Notes: a model not told the origin generated them from the sequence alone. Positions 24,833 through 32,991 are shown, numbered from the stretch's first letter. The stretch is 64,000 nucleotides of DNA from Geobacter sp. AOG1 (GCF_019972315.1 NZ_BLIZ01000001.1:3538472-3602471); one strand, 5' to 3'. Translations and numbers: made by a program.

Positions 24833-26421
24833 TACGGTGTACTCCCTGCCCCGGCCGGCAACGTTGCCGGAGATTGTGCAGCAGTAACCTCACCCCAGTC
24901 GATACCGAACGGAAGCCAGAAAAGGGTCAGCCGTTTCGTCCCAGCCTGGTTACGGTATCCGATGAGCCCTTTCAGGAACCGGAAATCGGTAAATTGACTC
25001 TCTTTACGGTAGGCAAGAAGCGGGAACAACTCGTAGGCCAGGTCCTTGCCCCGTGCCTCGTGCCAGTAGAGATTCCAGAGAAGCGATGCCGCCGAGTCTC
25101 CCTGCTCATTCCACCTCTGCTGGTAGATGCGCCAGAAAGGGGCCCAGTTCTTCTCTATCCCCTCCTTGTCAAGGATCGGCTCCACGGGCGCGGGGAAGGA
25201 AAATCCCATCACTCCCCGGGGGTCCCTCGTGTAGACAAAGAGAGGCCAGAATGCCATCTTGCGCCGCGACATGCCGTCCACCGGCCACGATTCGCGATTG
25301 TCGCTGTAAAGCCAGTAGAGCAACCGATCCCGGTCTTGCCTGAACAGGGGAGAATCCAGTCGTTCCGTGCGGTACAGGGGCCACATATACCAGGTTTTTT
25401 CCGTTTCCTTCTTCACCGTCCTGGCATAGAAGGGAAGCCAGCTGTCTTCCGTCCTTTCCGGACTCCGGACAGTATACCAGAAAGGCCAGAAATAGTCCCA
25501 TTCCTCCAGTTTCCCCTTACTCTGCTCCTCGTACACATCGAGGAATGCGAAAGAGGAAACTGCCGGCTCTTCCCGGGCCTCCCCGTTCCCCCGGTCCACC
25601 GTGTGCCCGAAAAAGGGCCAGAGGTAATAACGCGAGGTCCGCTGGGGCGAATCGAGAGATGAGTAGAACGGGAAGATATAGCGCCGCTCCTTGGGATTAT
25701 TCGTGTTGAGGTCCCTGGACTCACTCAGGAAGAACGGCCAGAGGAGGAAACGCTTCCGGTAGACCCCGTCCTTGGCGGCCTGGCCATAGAGGGGCCAGAA
25801 CTGGAAACCACTCTCTTTATCCCCTTCTATCGTGTTAAAAAACGGATAGAGGTAATTGCGGGACGTGGTTCCCCTGTTGACGGTCCTGCTATAGAGGGGA
25901 AACAGGACGAAATGGATCTCGTCCCGCCAGAGACGCTCGTATATGTCACCGTAGAGGGGAAACACCGACGTATAGGGACCGTACTTGTTCGATCTCCCCT
26001 GCAAGTAGAAGGGGAAGAACTGGCTGTTGTGCTCTTCTCCTTCTTCTCCCTTGCGGTAGACGTTTTTCTGGAGAAGCTGCATCACCTGGAACGTCGTCGC
26101 CCGAGGGGAGGAATCAGTCGAGGCAAGGGGATAGAGATAGGAAGTCTGGGCGGTCTGCTCACGACGGTCCTCGGTCCGGTACAACAAGGGACGCGCGGCC
26201 AGCGTGCTGTCGTCACCATGACGCTCGAACTTTAACAGCGGTCCCAGCAGGGACAGATTGCGGTACTGCTCGTGGGGGCTTTCCCGATAATCCACGAGGG
26301 GCCAAAGGGTGAATATCGTCCCCTCCCCGGGCGCCCCTCCCTCTTCCGCCGCCAGGAGAGGAGAGACGAATCCGCAACAGGCCATGCAACAGGCTATGAC
26401 AAAGGTTCTAACGCTTCCCAT
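24832..26421 (-). CDS. Secreted protein with about twenty aromatic 'WPLY/FPFY' repeats
   Basis: A 529-residue protein with a signal peptide (cleavage near 'LLAAEE'). The mature part has roughly twenty repeats, every 20-28 residues, of an aromatic strand followed by a turn: 'FQFWPLYGQ', 'RYIFPFYSS', 'YYLWPFFGH', 'TWYMWPLYRT', 'MAFWPLFVYT'. Such regular aromatic strands suggest a beta-barrel or beta-propeller in the outer membrane or periplasm. It is the first gene of the mlaE-mlaD transcript and overlaps mlaE, so it may be the outer partner of this lipid transporter (inference). AAGGA precedes the ATG. Not recognised as a named family. Confidence 0.85.
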   Translation of the reverse strand: MGSVRTFVIACCMACCGFVSPLLAAEEGGAPGEGTIFTLWPLVDYRESPHEQYRNLSLLGPLLKFERHGDDSTLAARPLLYRTEDRREQTAQTSYLYPLASTDSSPRATTFQVMQLLQKNVYRKGEEGEEHNSQFFPFYLQGRSNKYGPYTSVFPLYGDIYERLWRDEIHFVLFPLYSRTVNRGTTSRNYLYPFFNTIEGDKESGFQFWPLYGQAAKDGVYRKRFLLWPFFLSESRDLNTNNPKERRYIFPFYSSLDSPQRTSRYYLWPFFGHTVDRGNGEAREEPAVSSFAFLDVYEEQSKGKLEEWDYFWPFWYTVRSPERTEDSWLPFYARTVKKETEKTWYMWPLYRTERLDSPLFRQDRDRLLYWLYSDNRESWPVDGMSRRKMAFWPLFVYTRDPRGVMGFSFPAPVEPILDKEGIEKNWAPFWRIYQQRWNEQGDSAASLLWNLYWHEARGKDLAYELFPLLAYRKESQFTDFRFLKGLIGYRNQAGTKRLTLFWLPFGIDWGEVTAAQSPATLPAGAGSTP

Positions 26422-26452
26422 AGGTCCTTACTCATTAATATATAAGCACTAA

Positions 26453-26481
26453 ATACTATTCTACACACTGCACCACGTCAA
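26453..26481 (-). promoter_or_regulatory. Predicted promoter of the repeat protein-mlaE-mlaD operon
   Basis: Minus strand TTGACG (26476-26481), 17-bp spacer, TAGTAT (26453-26458), 31 bp before the ATG. Confidence 0.6.
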
Positions 26482-26515
26482 CAAAAAAACATCCCGATCT
26501 TCCCTGCCCTGGCCG

Positions 26516-26551
26516 CAAAAAAGAACGGCCCGCGTTCGGTAGCGGGCCGTT
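26516..26551 (-). terminator. Terminator after leuD
   Basis: Minus strand AACGGCCCGC...GCGGGCCGTT with an 8-base loop, then CTTTTTT. Confidence 0.88.
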
Positions 26552-26585
26552 GCACACCAATATTGCACCAATGTCTTCCGTTCGG

Positions 26586-27113
26586 CTAGTACTTCTTGTC
26601 GGCGTAATCCACCCAACCTCCGGCGAGAACCAGTGCCTTGTCAAAGGGGGAGATGTCGAAGGAAACGGTTTCCTCGTGCCCCCCACCCCTGACCGTCACA
26701 GTCTGCCCTGCCACATCCACCGCCATCGCGGTATCGGGGTACTGGGCGTAACCTAACAACCGGTCGATCTTTTCCTTCGGAAGCTCGATGGCCGCCATGC
26801 CGCAGTTGAACATGTTCTGCCGGAAGATGCGGGCAAAGGATTCGGCCACCACCGCGGTTATGTCGTTCACCTCGAATACCCACGGCGCATGCTCGCGGGA
26901 AGAACCGCAACCGAAGTTGGCACGGGAGACGATGACCCGGGCTGCCCGCGTCTTCGCCCCCTTCGGGTCGAAACCGGGCAGCTTCAGATCTTCCAGAATA
27001 TAGGGTTTCAGGTCTTCTTTGGTGATCTCGGTCAGGTACTTGGCCGGAATGATCTCATCGGTATTGATGTCCGAGCGGTCAAGGAACAGCACGGAGCCGC
27101 CGAATGTTTTCAT
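26586..27113 (-). CDS. leuD: 3-isopropylmalate dehydratase small subunit
   Basis: A 175-residue protein supplying the swivel domain of isopropylmalate isomerase in leucine synthesis. 'DINTDEIIPAKYL' and 'SRANFGCGSSREHAPW' (substrate-binding loop) are intact. The length matches the short LeuD/HacB-like type paired with a 420-residue LeuC. Downstream of leuC with a 139-bp spacer that contains a palindromic element. AAGGAG lies upstream of the ATG. Confidence 0.96.
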   Translation of the reverse strand: MKTFGGSVLFLDRSDINTDEIIPAKYLTEITKEDLKPYILEDLKLPGFDPKGAKTRAARVIVSRANFGCGSSREHAPWVFEVNDITAVVAESFARIFRQNMFNCGMAAIELPKEKIDRLLGYAQYPDTAMAVDVAGQTVTVRGGGHEETVSFDISPFDKALVLAGGWVDYADKKY

Positions 27114-27160
27114 AGGTGATTTCTCCTTCAGATCAATAAAGTAACAAACGGACTCTCAGG

Positions 27161-27252
27161 GTGCGGATTTTTCGATGAGCGAGGGGCCGAGGGATTACGC
27201 GGAGAAGTAATCCCGTCGGGCAACGCTGCGATCGCGAAAAGGCCACGACCCC
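27161..27252 (-). repeat. Palindromic intra-operon element, short variant (leuC-leuD spacer)
   Basis: It begins directly after the leuC stop codon. On the minus strand it shares 'CCTTTTCG..ATC..GCGTTGC', 'CGGGA' and 'CTCCGCGT.ATCCCT' with the 118-bp elements after rseP and ilvN. It lacks their central GGCGTA hairpin and instead forms GGGATTAC/GTAATCCC (27191-27214). A weaker but recognisable relative. Confidence 0.6.
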
Positions 27253-28536
27253 CTACAGATACTTTCTGGGATCGGCCATCTTCCCTTCGATGGCCGTCGC
27301 GGCGCTGGTGGCCGGCGACATGAGGTGGACCATTCCCCCTTTACCCATCCTCCCCATGAAGTTCCGGTTGGTGGTTGAGGCACAGACTTCACCTTCGGCC
27401 AGTACGCCGTTCGACATACCAAGACAGGCGCCGCAGGTCGGGTTGGTGACGCAGAAGCCGGCCTCCATGAAGATATCGATGAGCCCTTCGTGGAGGGCAT
27501 CCTGGTATATCTTCGGCGTGGCCGGCGACAGGATGCCACGCACCGTCGGGGCAATTGTTTTCCCCTTCAGTATCCCGGCTGCAATGCGGAGGTCCTCAAG
27601 GCGGCCGTTGGTGCAGGAACCGAGATAAACCTGGTCCACCGGGGTACCAGCCATCTCGGTGATGGTTTTTACCTGGTCCGGCTTGTAGCCGTGGGTAACG
27701 ATCGGCTCCAGCGTCGATACGTCAAAATCGAGCACCTTGTCATAGACCGCGTCGTCATCGGACCACCATTTCCTGAACTCGGCAAGAGCCGCATCTTTCG
27801 AGGGATACTCGTTCTGGATGAACGGCCAGAGGTACTCGACGGTTACCTGGTCGGGCATACAGATACCTGAGGTCCCCCCTGCCTCGATCGCCATGTTGCA
27901 GAGCGTCATGCGGGACTCCATGGTCATGGCTTCGACCACCGGGCCGCGGAACTCCATGACCCGGTCGGTAGCCCCGTTCACGCCGATCTGGCCGATGAGG
28001 AAGAGGATAACATCCTTGGCATACACCCCCTTGGGGAGGGTGCCATGGAGATTGAAGCGGATGCTCTTCGGCTCCCGGAAAGCGCAGACCCCCTTGAGGA
28101 TACCTACCTCCAGGTCGGTTGTCCCAACCCCGGCGGCAAAGGCACCGAAGGCGCCATGGGTACAGGTGTGGGAATCGCCCATGATCACCGTGTAGCCCGG
28201 CCGGATGAACCCTTTCTCGGGGAAGAGGGCATGGCAGACCCCGTTATGTCCCACGTCGAAAAAGTCCCTGATGGCATGGCGCCTCGCCCAGTCGCGGAGG
28301 ATCTTGGCCTGGGTGGCGGTCTTCGTGTCCTTGCTCGGGGTGACGTGGTCGATCACCGCCTTTATCTTTGTGGCGTCGAATACCCGGTCCTTCCCCCGCG
28401 CTATCAGGTCCGCAATGGCAATGGGGGTGGTGATTTCATGGCACAGCACTGCATCAAGCTTCAGTACATAAGTCCCGGCAAAGGGCTCGTCTACCAGGTG
28501 GCTGGCAAATATCTTCTCTGCTATCGTCTTGCCCAT
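27253..28536 (-). CDS. leuC: 3-isopropylmalate dehydratase large subunit
   Basis: A 427-residue aconitase-family enzyme that isomerises 2-isopropylmalate to 3-isopropylmalate. The [4Fe-4S] ligands are in 'LGSCTNGRLEDLR' and 'PTCGACLG'. The size is that of the archaeal-like LeuC paired with a short LeuD. AAAGGA precedes the ATG, and a perfect 12-bp-arm palindrome sits right against this site. First gene of the leuCD pair. Confidence 0.96.
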   Translation of the reverse strand: MGKTIAEKIFASHLVDEPFAGTYVLKLDAVLCHEITTPIAIADLIARGKDRVFDATKIKAVIDHVTPSKDTKTATQAKILRDWARRHAIRDFFDVGHNGVCHALFPEKGFIRPGYTVIMGDSHTCTHGAFGAFAAGVGTTDLEVGILKGVCAFREPKSIRFNLHGTLPKGVYAKDVILFLIGQIGVNGATDRVMEFRGPVVEAMTMESRMTLCNMAIEAGGTSGICMPDQVTVEYLWPFIQNEYPSKDAALAEFRKWWSDDDAVYDKVLDFDVSTLEPIVTHGYKPDQVKTITEMAGTPVDQVYLGSCTNGRLEDLRIAAGILKGKTIAPTVRGILSPATPKIYQDALHEGLIDIFMEAGFCVTNPTCGACLGMSNGVLAEGEVCASTTNRNFMGRMGKGGMVHLMSPATSAATAIEGKMADPRKYL

Positions 28537-28551
28537 TCAACTCGTTCCTTT

Positions 28552-28578
28552 CACCCGTAAAATGGTATTTTACGGGTG
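28552..28578 (-). promoter_or_regulatory. Perfect palindrome next to the leuC ribosome binding site
   Basis: CACCCGTAAAAT-GGT-ATTTTACGGGTG has 12-bp arms with no mismatch and ends one base from the AAAGGA of leuC. On the minus strand TAAAAT in one arm could be a -10 box. It could be a repressor operator or an mRNA hairpin at the ribosome site. Confidence 0.6.
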
Positions 28579-28638
28579 GTAATGTAAACAAATCGGGGGG
28601 ATAAATCAAATTAATATTTGTTCGATTCCGCTTAACAT

Positions 28639-28667
28639 TTGCCTCTCCCGGAGCCCGATGCTATAAT
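28639..28667 (+). promoter_or_regulatory. Predicted promoter of the LOG-family gene
   Basis: TTGCCT (28639-28644), 17-bp spacer, TATAAT (28662-28667), 34 bp before the ATG. Confidence 0.6.
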
Positions 28668-28701
28668 CGCGCGAATTTAGCCACGAAAAGAGGCTCACCC
28701 C

Positions 28702-29730
28702 ATGGAATTAAGCTTTAAAAGAACCAACGGCAGGATTGACGAAATGATCGACGCCCTCATCCGGGAGGCGGAAGATGTTCACCATGCCGGTCTGGTGCGG
28801 GAGATGATTATTTCGGCCCTCAAGTCGGGGCAGGAAAGCGATTACCTCGCCGACCTGAAGATGCTCAACAACACCATGAAGGAAATGCGTTATACCAGCA
28901 AGGTCTTTGCTCCCTACCGGCAGAAAAAGAAAGTGACCATCTTTGGTTCGGCCCGGACCGAACCCCATGAACCTATTTACCGAAAATGCGTCGGTTTCAG
29001 CCGGCAGCTGGTCGAACAGGGCTACATGATCATCACCGGCGGTGGCCCCGGCATCATGCAGGCCGGCAATGAAGGCGCGGGAAGCGAGAATTCCTTTGCC
29101 GTCAATATCCGCCTCCCCTTTGAGCAGTCCCCCAACCCGGTGATGCTCAAAAACCGGCGGCTCATCACGTACAAATACTTCTTCAACCGCAAGGTTGCCT
29201 TTGTCAAGGAGTCGGATGCCATTGCCGTCTTCCCCGGTGGATTCGGGACCCTGGACGAAGCGATGGAGGTGTTTACCCTGATCCAGACCGGCAAGACATC
29301 GCCGAAGCCGCTCGTTCTGATCGACGACGAGAGCGGCTATTGGGACCGCTGGTTCGAGTTCATCAAGGCGAGCATGCTCGGCAAGGGACTGATCTCCGCC
29401 GAGGACTTCTCGATCTTTTCCATCACCCGCAGCACGGAAGAGGCAATCGCCGTCATCGACGGTTTCTACCGGAACTACCATTCCCTCCGCTTCGTAGACG
29501 GACGACTCATCATCAGGCTCACCAAGGAACTGTCCCAGGAAAACATCGAGGAGTTGCAAAGTGAGTTCCCGGAATTACTGGCCCCCGGCACCAGGATAAC
29601 CCGCACCAGCCCTTTGCCGGAAGAAGCGGACGAACCGGACCTGTTGAAGCTACCGCGACTGGCGCTTCACTTCGATCATCAGCATTACGGCCTGCTCATG
29701 GCCTTCATCGGCAGAATCAACATGTTCTGA
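28702..29730 (+). CDS. LOG family protein (putative nucleotide phosphoribohydrolase)
   Basis: A 342-residue protein with a LOG/Rossmann core: 'VTIFGSARTEPHEPIY', 'ITGGGPGIMQAGNEGA' and the signature 'PGGFGTLDEAMEVFTLIQTGK' (PGGxGTxxE). LOG enzymes release the free base from nucleoside monophosphates. It is longer than the typical 190 residues, with an N-terminal helical extension of about 75 residues and a C-terminal tail. The biochemical substrate in this lineage is not known. It is transcribed divergently from leuC. Confidence 0.9.
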   Translation: MELSFKRTNGRIDEMIDALIREAEDVHHAGLVREMIISALKSGQESDYLADLKMLNNTMKEMRYTSKVFAPYRQKKKVTIFGSARTEPHEPIYRKCVGFSRQLVEQGYMIITGGGPGIMQAGNEGAGSENSFAVNIRLPFEQSPNPVMLKNRRLITYKYFFNRKVAFVKESDAIAVFPGGFGTLDEAMEVFTLIQTGKTSPKPLVLIDDESGYWDRWFEFIKASMLGKGLISAEDFSIFSITRSTEEAIAVIDGFYRNYHSLRFVDGRLIIRLTKELSQENIEELQSEFPELLAPGTRITRTSPLPEEADEPDLLKLPRLALHFDHQHYGLLMAFIGRINMF

Positions 29731-29792
29731 GGCAGGATAAAACCTCTAAGCATTTCACGTGAAAAAAAATTTATTCTACGATTAATTTCCCC

Positions 29793-29821
29793 TTGACATG
29801 CCCTGTGGACCTTGTTAATGT
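29793..29821 (+). promoter_or_regulatory. Predicted promoter of the cold-shock gene
   Basis: TTGACA (29793-29798), 17-bp spacer, TAATGT (29816-29821). Predicted start near 29829 leaves a leader of about 143 bases. Confidence 0.6.
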
Positions 29822-29858
29822 GCCACAGTAGCAAGTTTCGGAAGTTTTTGCAGAACCT

Positions 29859-29896
29859 GGAAATTGGCAAATATTCATCAATAATTCGCCATTTCC
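29859..29896 (+). promoter_or_regulatory. Long hairpin in the cold-shock mRNA leader
   Basis: GGAAATTGGCAAAT (29859-29872) pairs with ATTCGCCATTTCC (29884-29896) apart from small bulges. A long structured leader is typical of cspA-type mRNAs. Confidence 0.5.
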
Positions 29897-29971
29897 TGCC
29901 TCAAGACTCCGGAAACTGCATCAACGAAGTTCCGGCACATGATCCGGAGGCGCACAAAGGAGGTAGGAAAG

Positions 29972-30172
29972 ATGGCTCAGGGTAAGGTAAAATGGTTTAA
30001 CGACGCAAAAGGGTTCGGCTTCATCGAGCAGGAGAACGGCGAAGATGTCTTCGTACATTTCTCCGCCATCCAGTCCGAGGGGTTCAAGTCCCTCGCAGAG
30101 GGCGAAGCTGTTACCTTTGACGTGGTCAACGGTCCCAAGGGACTGCAGGCCGCTAACGTCAGGAAACTGTAG
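29972..30172 (+). CDS. Cold-shock protein, CspA family
   Basis: A 66-residue single cold-shock domain that binds single-stranded RNA/DNA. RNP1 'KGFGFI' (about 13-18) and RNP2 'VFVHF' (about 26-30) are intact. The start at 29972 is set by AAAGGAGG upstream and the conserved 'GKVKWFND' start. A 140-base leader and a strong terminator frame the single-gene transcript. Whether it is cold-induced cannot be told from the protein. Confidence 0.96.
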   Translation: MAQGKVKWFNDAKGFGFIEQENGEDVFVHFSAIQSEGFKSLAEGEAVTFDVVNGPKGLQAANVRKL

Positions 30173-30194
30173 CAGCTATTTAGCTGTGACAACC

Positions 30195-30230
30195 AAAAGC
30201 CCTGCCGGGTAACCCTGGCAGGGCTTTTTT
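30195..30230 (+). terminator. Terminator after the cold-shock gene
   Basis: AAAAGCCCTGCC / GGCAGGGCTTTTTT with a short loop. Confidence 0.92.
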
Positions 30231-30295
30231 CGTCATGTTCGAAAACATCAGATGTCCATGTTGCCGAGGAACTACGACGTCAGGAAGAAAGCTAC

Positions 30296-30787
30296 CTAGT
30301 CCGTCGCCTGCTTCCCGCCTCTGACTGCAACAAGCGCATTTTTACCTGATTCGACCCGGAATCTGCCACTGAACCCGAACAGCTTCAACTCGTACTCGCC
30401 CGGCAGCAGGGCCAGCACAAAATAACCTTGTGCATCGGCCCGTGCAGCCATTCGCCATGCCCCCCTGGACAACTCGATGACAGCGCCCGCCAAGGGAATA
30501 TACCCTCCACGCTTTTTCTTTCCTCCGGTCTCGATATAGCAGATACCGGCCACACCACCGGTCCCTTCCGGCAGCACATCTTCCCGGGACACCTGTCCTG
30601 GGGAGACGATATCGGGAAGATACCCGTTTTTCAGCAGGACAGAGATCTTCTTCGGCTGGATGATCTCCTGGAAATCCCTGCCGTTGAAGGCGAACCGTCG
30701 CCACCCCGGAGAAACGCTCTCCTCGCCCCAACACGAGACGGCAAGGAGAGTCATGATAATCGACAGAAGTGCCAAGCGCTTCAGCAT
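30296..30787 (-). CDS. Exported protein with carboxypeptidase-regulatory-like beta domain
   Basis: A 163-residue exported protein; the N-terminus 'LLSIIMTLLAVSCWGEE' is a signal peptide with a weak lipobox, so it may be a lipoprotein. The second half ('PLAGAVIELSRGAWRMAARA', 'ADAQGYFVLALLPGEYEL') is a transthyretin-like carboxypeptidase regulatory domain found in surface proteins. The ATG at 30787 is chosen because AAGGAG precedes it, and the longer frame to 30829 has no signal peptide at its start. Function unknown. Confidence 0.75.
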   Translation of the reverse strand: MLKRLALLSIIMTLLAVSCWGEESVSPGWRRFAFNGRDFQEIIQPKKISVLLKNGYLPDIVSPGQVSREDVLPEGTGGVAGICYIETGGKKKRGGYIPLAGAVIELSRGAWRMAARADAQGYFVLALLPGEYELKLFGFSGRFRVESGKNALVAVRGGKQATD

Positions 30788-30901
30788 AGGGGATAGACTC
30801 CTTATCGTGACGTTGACTTGCCCAAGCATACCAGGTGATGCCCTGCAAATCCAGCCCCAGGCGGGAAAAGGGAATAACCGCCCGTCATGGCAACCGACCT
30901 C

Positions 30902-30932
30902 AAAAAAACAGGGGTACGGTATCGCACCCCTG
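30902..30932 (-). terminator. Terminator after leuA
   Basis: Minus strand CAGGGGT...ACCCCTG with a 10-base loop followed by TTTTTTT. Confidence 0.9.
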
Positions 30933-30958
30933 CTCCTATCATCGAATAGCAGAGTTTC

Positions 30959-32515
30959 CTAGAGACTGTCGGTGAGCCGGTCCTTTTTCAGGGCGAGCCG
31001 GTTCAGACCGTGGATATAAGCCTTTGCCGATGCCTCGATGATGTCAGTGGACGACCCGCGGCCGATGACCGTCCGCTCCCCGTCCGCCAACCTCACCGTT
31101 ACCTCGCCCTGGGCGTCGGTACCGCCGGTGATGGAGCCGACGTTGTACTGGGTCAGCTTTGCCTTGGTCTTGGTCAGCTTCTTGATCGCCTTGAGCGTCG
31201 CGTCAACCGGCCCATCCCCGAGTTCGGCGGTCCGACAGGGGATGCCGTCGATCTCCATCTGCACCGTGGCGGTGGCGACGGCAAAGGAGCCGCAGGTCAC
31301 GGTTATGTGGGAGAGCGTGTACTTCTCCTCGACACGCAGCAACTCCTCGTCAGTCACGATGGCGTCCAGGTCTTCGTCGTACACTTCTTTCTTCAGGTCC
31401 GCCAACGCCTTGAAGCGTTCGAACGCCTTGTTGAGCATTTCATCATCCAGGTCGTAGCCCAGCTCTTCCAACCGTTTTTTAAAGGCATGCCGTCCCGAGT
31501 GCTTGCCGAGCACCAGCACGTTGGTCTTCAGCCCCACCGACTCGGGGGTCATGATTTCATAGGTGGACTTCTCCATCAGCACGCCGTGCTGATGAATTCC
31601 CGCCTCGTGGGCGAAGGCATTGGCGCCGACAATCGCCTTGTTGGGCTGCACAACGATGCCAGTCACCGTCGTGAGAAGGCGGCTGGCGGGGGTCAGCTGC
31701 TCCGTCACCACGCTGGTCCTGAAGGGGAGGATGTCGCTGCGAGTCTTGAGGGTCATGACGAACTCCTCCAGGGAGCAGTTCCCCGCCCGCTCGCCGATAC
31801 CGTTGATGGTACACTCGACCTGGCCGGCCCCCGCCTGTATCGCGGCTATGGAGTTTGCCACCGACAGCCCCAGGTCGTTGTGGCAGTGCACCGAGATCAC
31901 CGCGTTATCGATATTGGCCACGTTTCCCTTCAGGTATGTGATGATGTTGAAGTACTCGAAGGGGATGGTATAGCCAACCGTGTCGGGGATATTGACCGTT
32001 GTGGCCCCCGCATCGATGACCGCCCCAACCACTTCTTTAAGGAACTTGAGGTCGGTCCGCACCGCATCCTCGCAGGAAAACTCCACGTTGGGAGTGTAGG
32101 ACTTTGCCCGTTTCACCGCTTTCACCGCTGCGTCGAGCACCTGTGACGGGGTCATCTTCAGCTTGTATTTCATGTGGATGTCGGAGGTGGCGATGAAGGT
32201 ATGGATTCGCCCCTTCTCCCCCGCGTACTGGAGAGCCTCCCACCCGCGGTCGATATCCTTGAAACCGGACCGGCACAGCCCCGCAATCTCCGGCCCCTTG
32301 ATGGTCTGGGCAACCTTCTTCACCGCCTCGAAATCCCCTTCCGACGCGATGGGAAAGCCCGCCTCGATCACATCCACGTTCAGTTTCTGCAGCTGCTTGG
32401 CGATTCTAAGCTTCTCCTCGATGTTCATGCTGGCGCCGGGGGATTGTTCCCCGTCACGCAACGTGGTGTCGAAAATCTTGATGGTTTTGTGTTCGGATTT
32501 TGTCTGTTTTGCCAT
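30959..32515 (-). CDS. leuA: 2-isopropylmalate synthase
   Basis: Condenses acetyl-CoA with 2-oxoisovalerate, the first committed step of leucine synthesis. The 518-residue protein has 'DTTLRDGEQSPGASM' (about 18-32), metal ligands in 'SVHCHNDLGLS', 'GERAGNCSLEEF', and a C-terminal leucine-feedback domain ('VRLADGERTVIGRG', about 450-518). The start at 32515 follows AAAGGAGG. A T-box leader controls it. Citramalate synthase is a related family, but the N-terminal motifs and length fit LeuA. Confidence 0.95.
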   Translation of the reverse strand: MAKQTKSEHKTIKIFDTTLRDGEQSPGASMNIEEKLRIAKQLQKLNVDVIEAGFPIASEGDFEAVKKVAQTIKGPEIAGLCRSGFKDIDRGWEALQYAGEKGRIHTFIATSDIHMKYKLKMTPSQVLDAAVKAVKRAKSYTPNVEFSCEDAVRTDLKFLKEVVGAVIDAGATTVNIPDTVGYTIPFEYFNIITYLKGNVANIDNAVISVHCHNDLGLSVANSIAAIQAGAGQVECTINGIGERAGNCSLEEFVMTLKTRSDILPFRTSVVTEQLTPASRLLTTVTGIVVQPNKAIVGANAFAHEAGIHQHGVLMEKSTYEIMTPESVGLKTNVLVLGKHSGRHAFKKRLEELGYDLDDEMLNKAFERFKALADLKKEVYDEDLDAIVTDEELLRVEEKYTLSHITVTCGSFAVATATVQMEIDGIPCRTAELGDGPVDATLKAIKKLTKTKAKLTQYNVGSITGGTDAQGEVTVRLADGERTVIGRGSSTDIIEASAKAYIHGLNRLALKKDRLTDSL

Positions 32516-32654
32516 GTCCTGAAAACCTCCTTTGATGATCTGCAAAAGTATGCCGCCACTTGTTTTCTGTTGTACTACCGCAGGTACAACACGCTAAGTA
32601 TTCCACAGAATTCCCGGAACACTACCGAAAGCCGAAAGAAACGGGGTCCAGAAT

Positions 32655-32956
32655 ACAAAAAAGCCTCCGCCCCGGCATAAGGGGCGAAGGCTCAATCAAG
32701 CTCCGCGGTACCACCCTCATTCGTCCCCTTTCGGCCCACCCGCTTAAGTCGAAAGGAAACCTTCTTTTACCCGTTACGTGGGCACGACGACTTCGGCTAG
32801 CCAGCTTCAAACTCTGGTTCACCGAAGCGGCTCCAAGGCGAGTTCACCGGTTCCGCTTGCTGATTCGCACCACCCACCAGCTCTCTGACGACCGCCAGAA
32901 ACAACGGTCAAAGGGAATGTACGGTTACTACTCCTCTTCACTGCCTTTTCGATTTT
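32655..32956 (-). promoter_or_regulatory. T-box riboswitch of leuA, leucine specifier CUC
   Basis: On the minus strand the leader contains the T-box core AGGGTGGTACCGCG (32704-32717), an intrinsic terminator GCCTTCGCCCC...GGGGCGGAGGC + TTTTTT (32657-32691), a stem I start 'GAAGAGGAGTAGTAA' and an AGAGAG...GGTGGGTGGTGCGAA region. The probable specifier is CTC (32840-32842) in 'GTGAACTCG', a leucine codon. The TGGT bulge matches a tRNA ending ACCA, as tRNA-Leu does. Uncharged tRNA-Leu would favour antitermination. Confidence 0.93.
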
Positions 32957-32962
32957 GACTGA

Positions 32963-32991
32963 TGATAAGAAAATCCCTCGGCGGCTGTCAA
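32963..32991 (-). promoter_or_regulatory. Predicted promoter of the T-box-leuA transcript
   Basis: Minus strand TTGACA (32986-32991), 17-bp spacer, TTATCA (32963-32968); TATCAT with an 18-bp spacer is an equal reading. Confidence 0.65.

Noticed and set aside
29755..29766. TTTCACGTGAAA palindrome after the LOG gene as a terminator
   Set aside because: The stem is short and AT-rich with A's, not T's, following on the coding strand; no terminator can be claimed.
32700..32720. GGTACCGCGG-like segment considered as part of a tRNA gene
   Set aside because: It is the T-box core followed by a terminator; no cloverleaf can be drawn.
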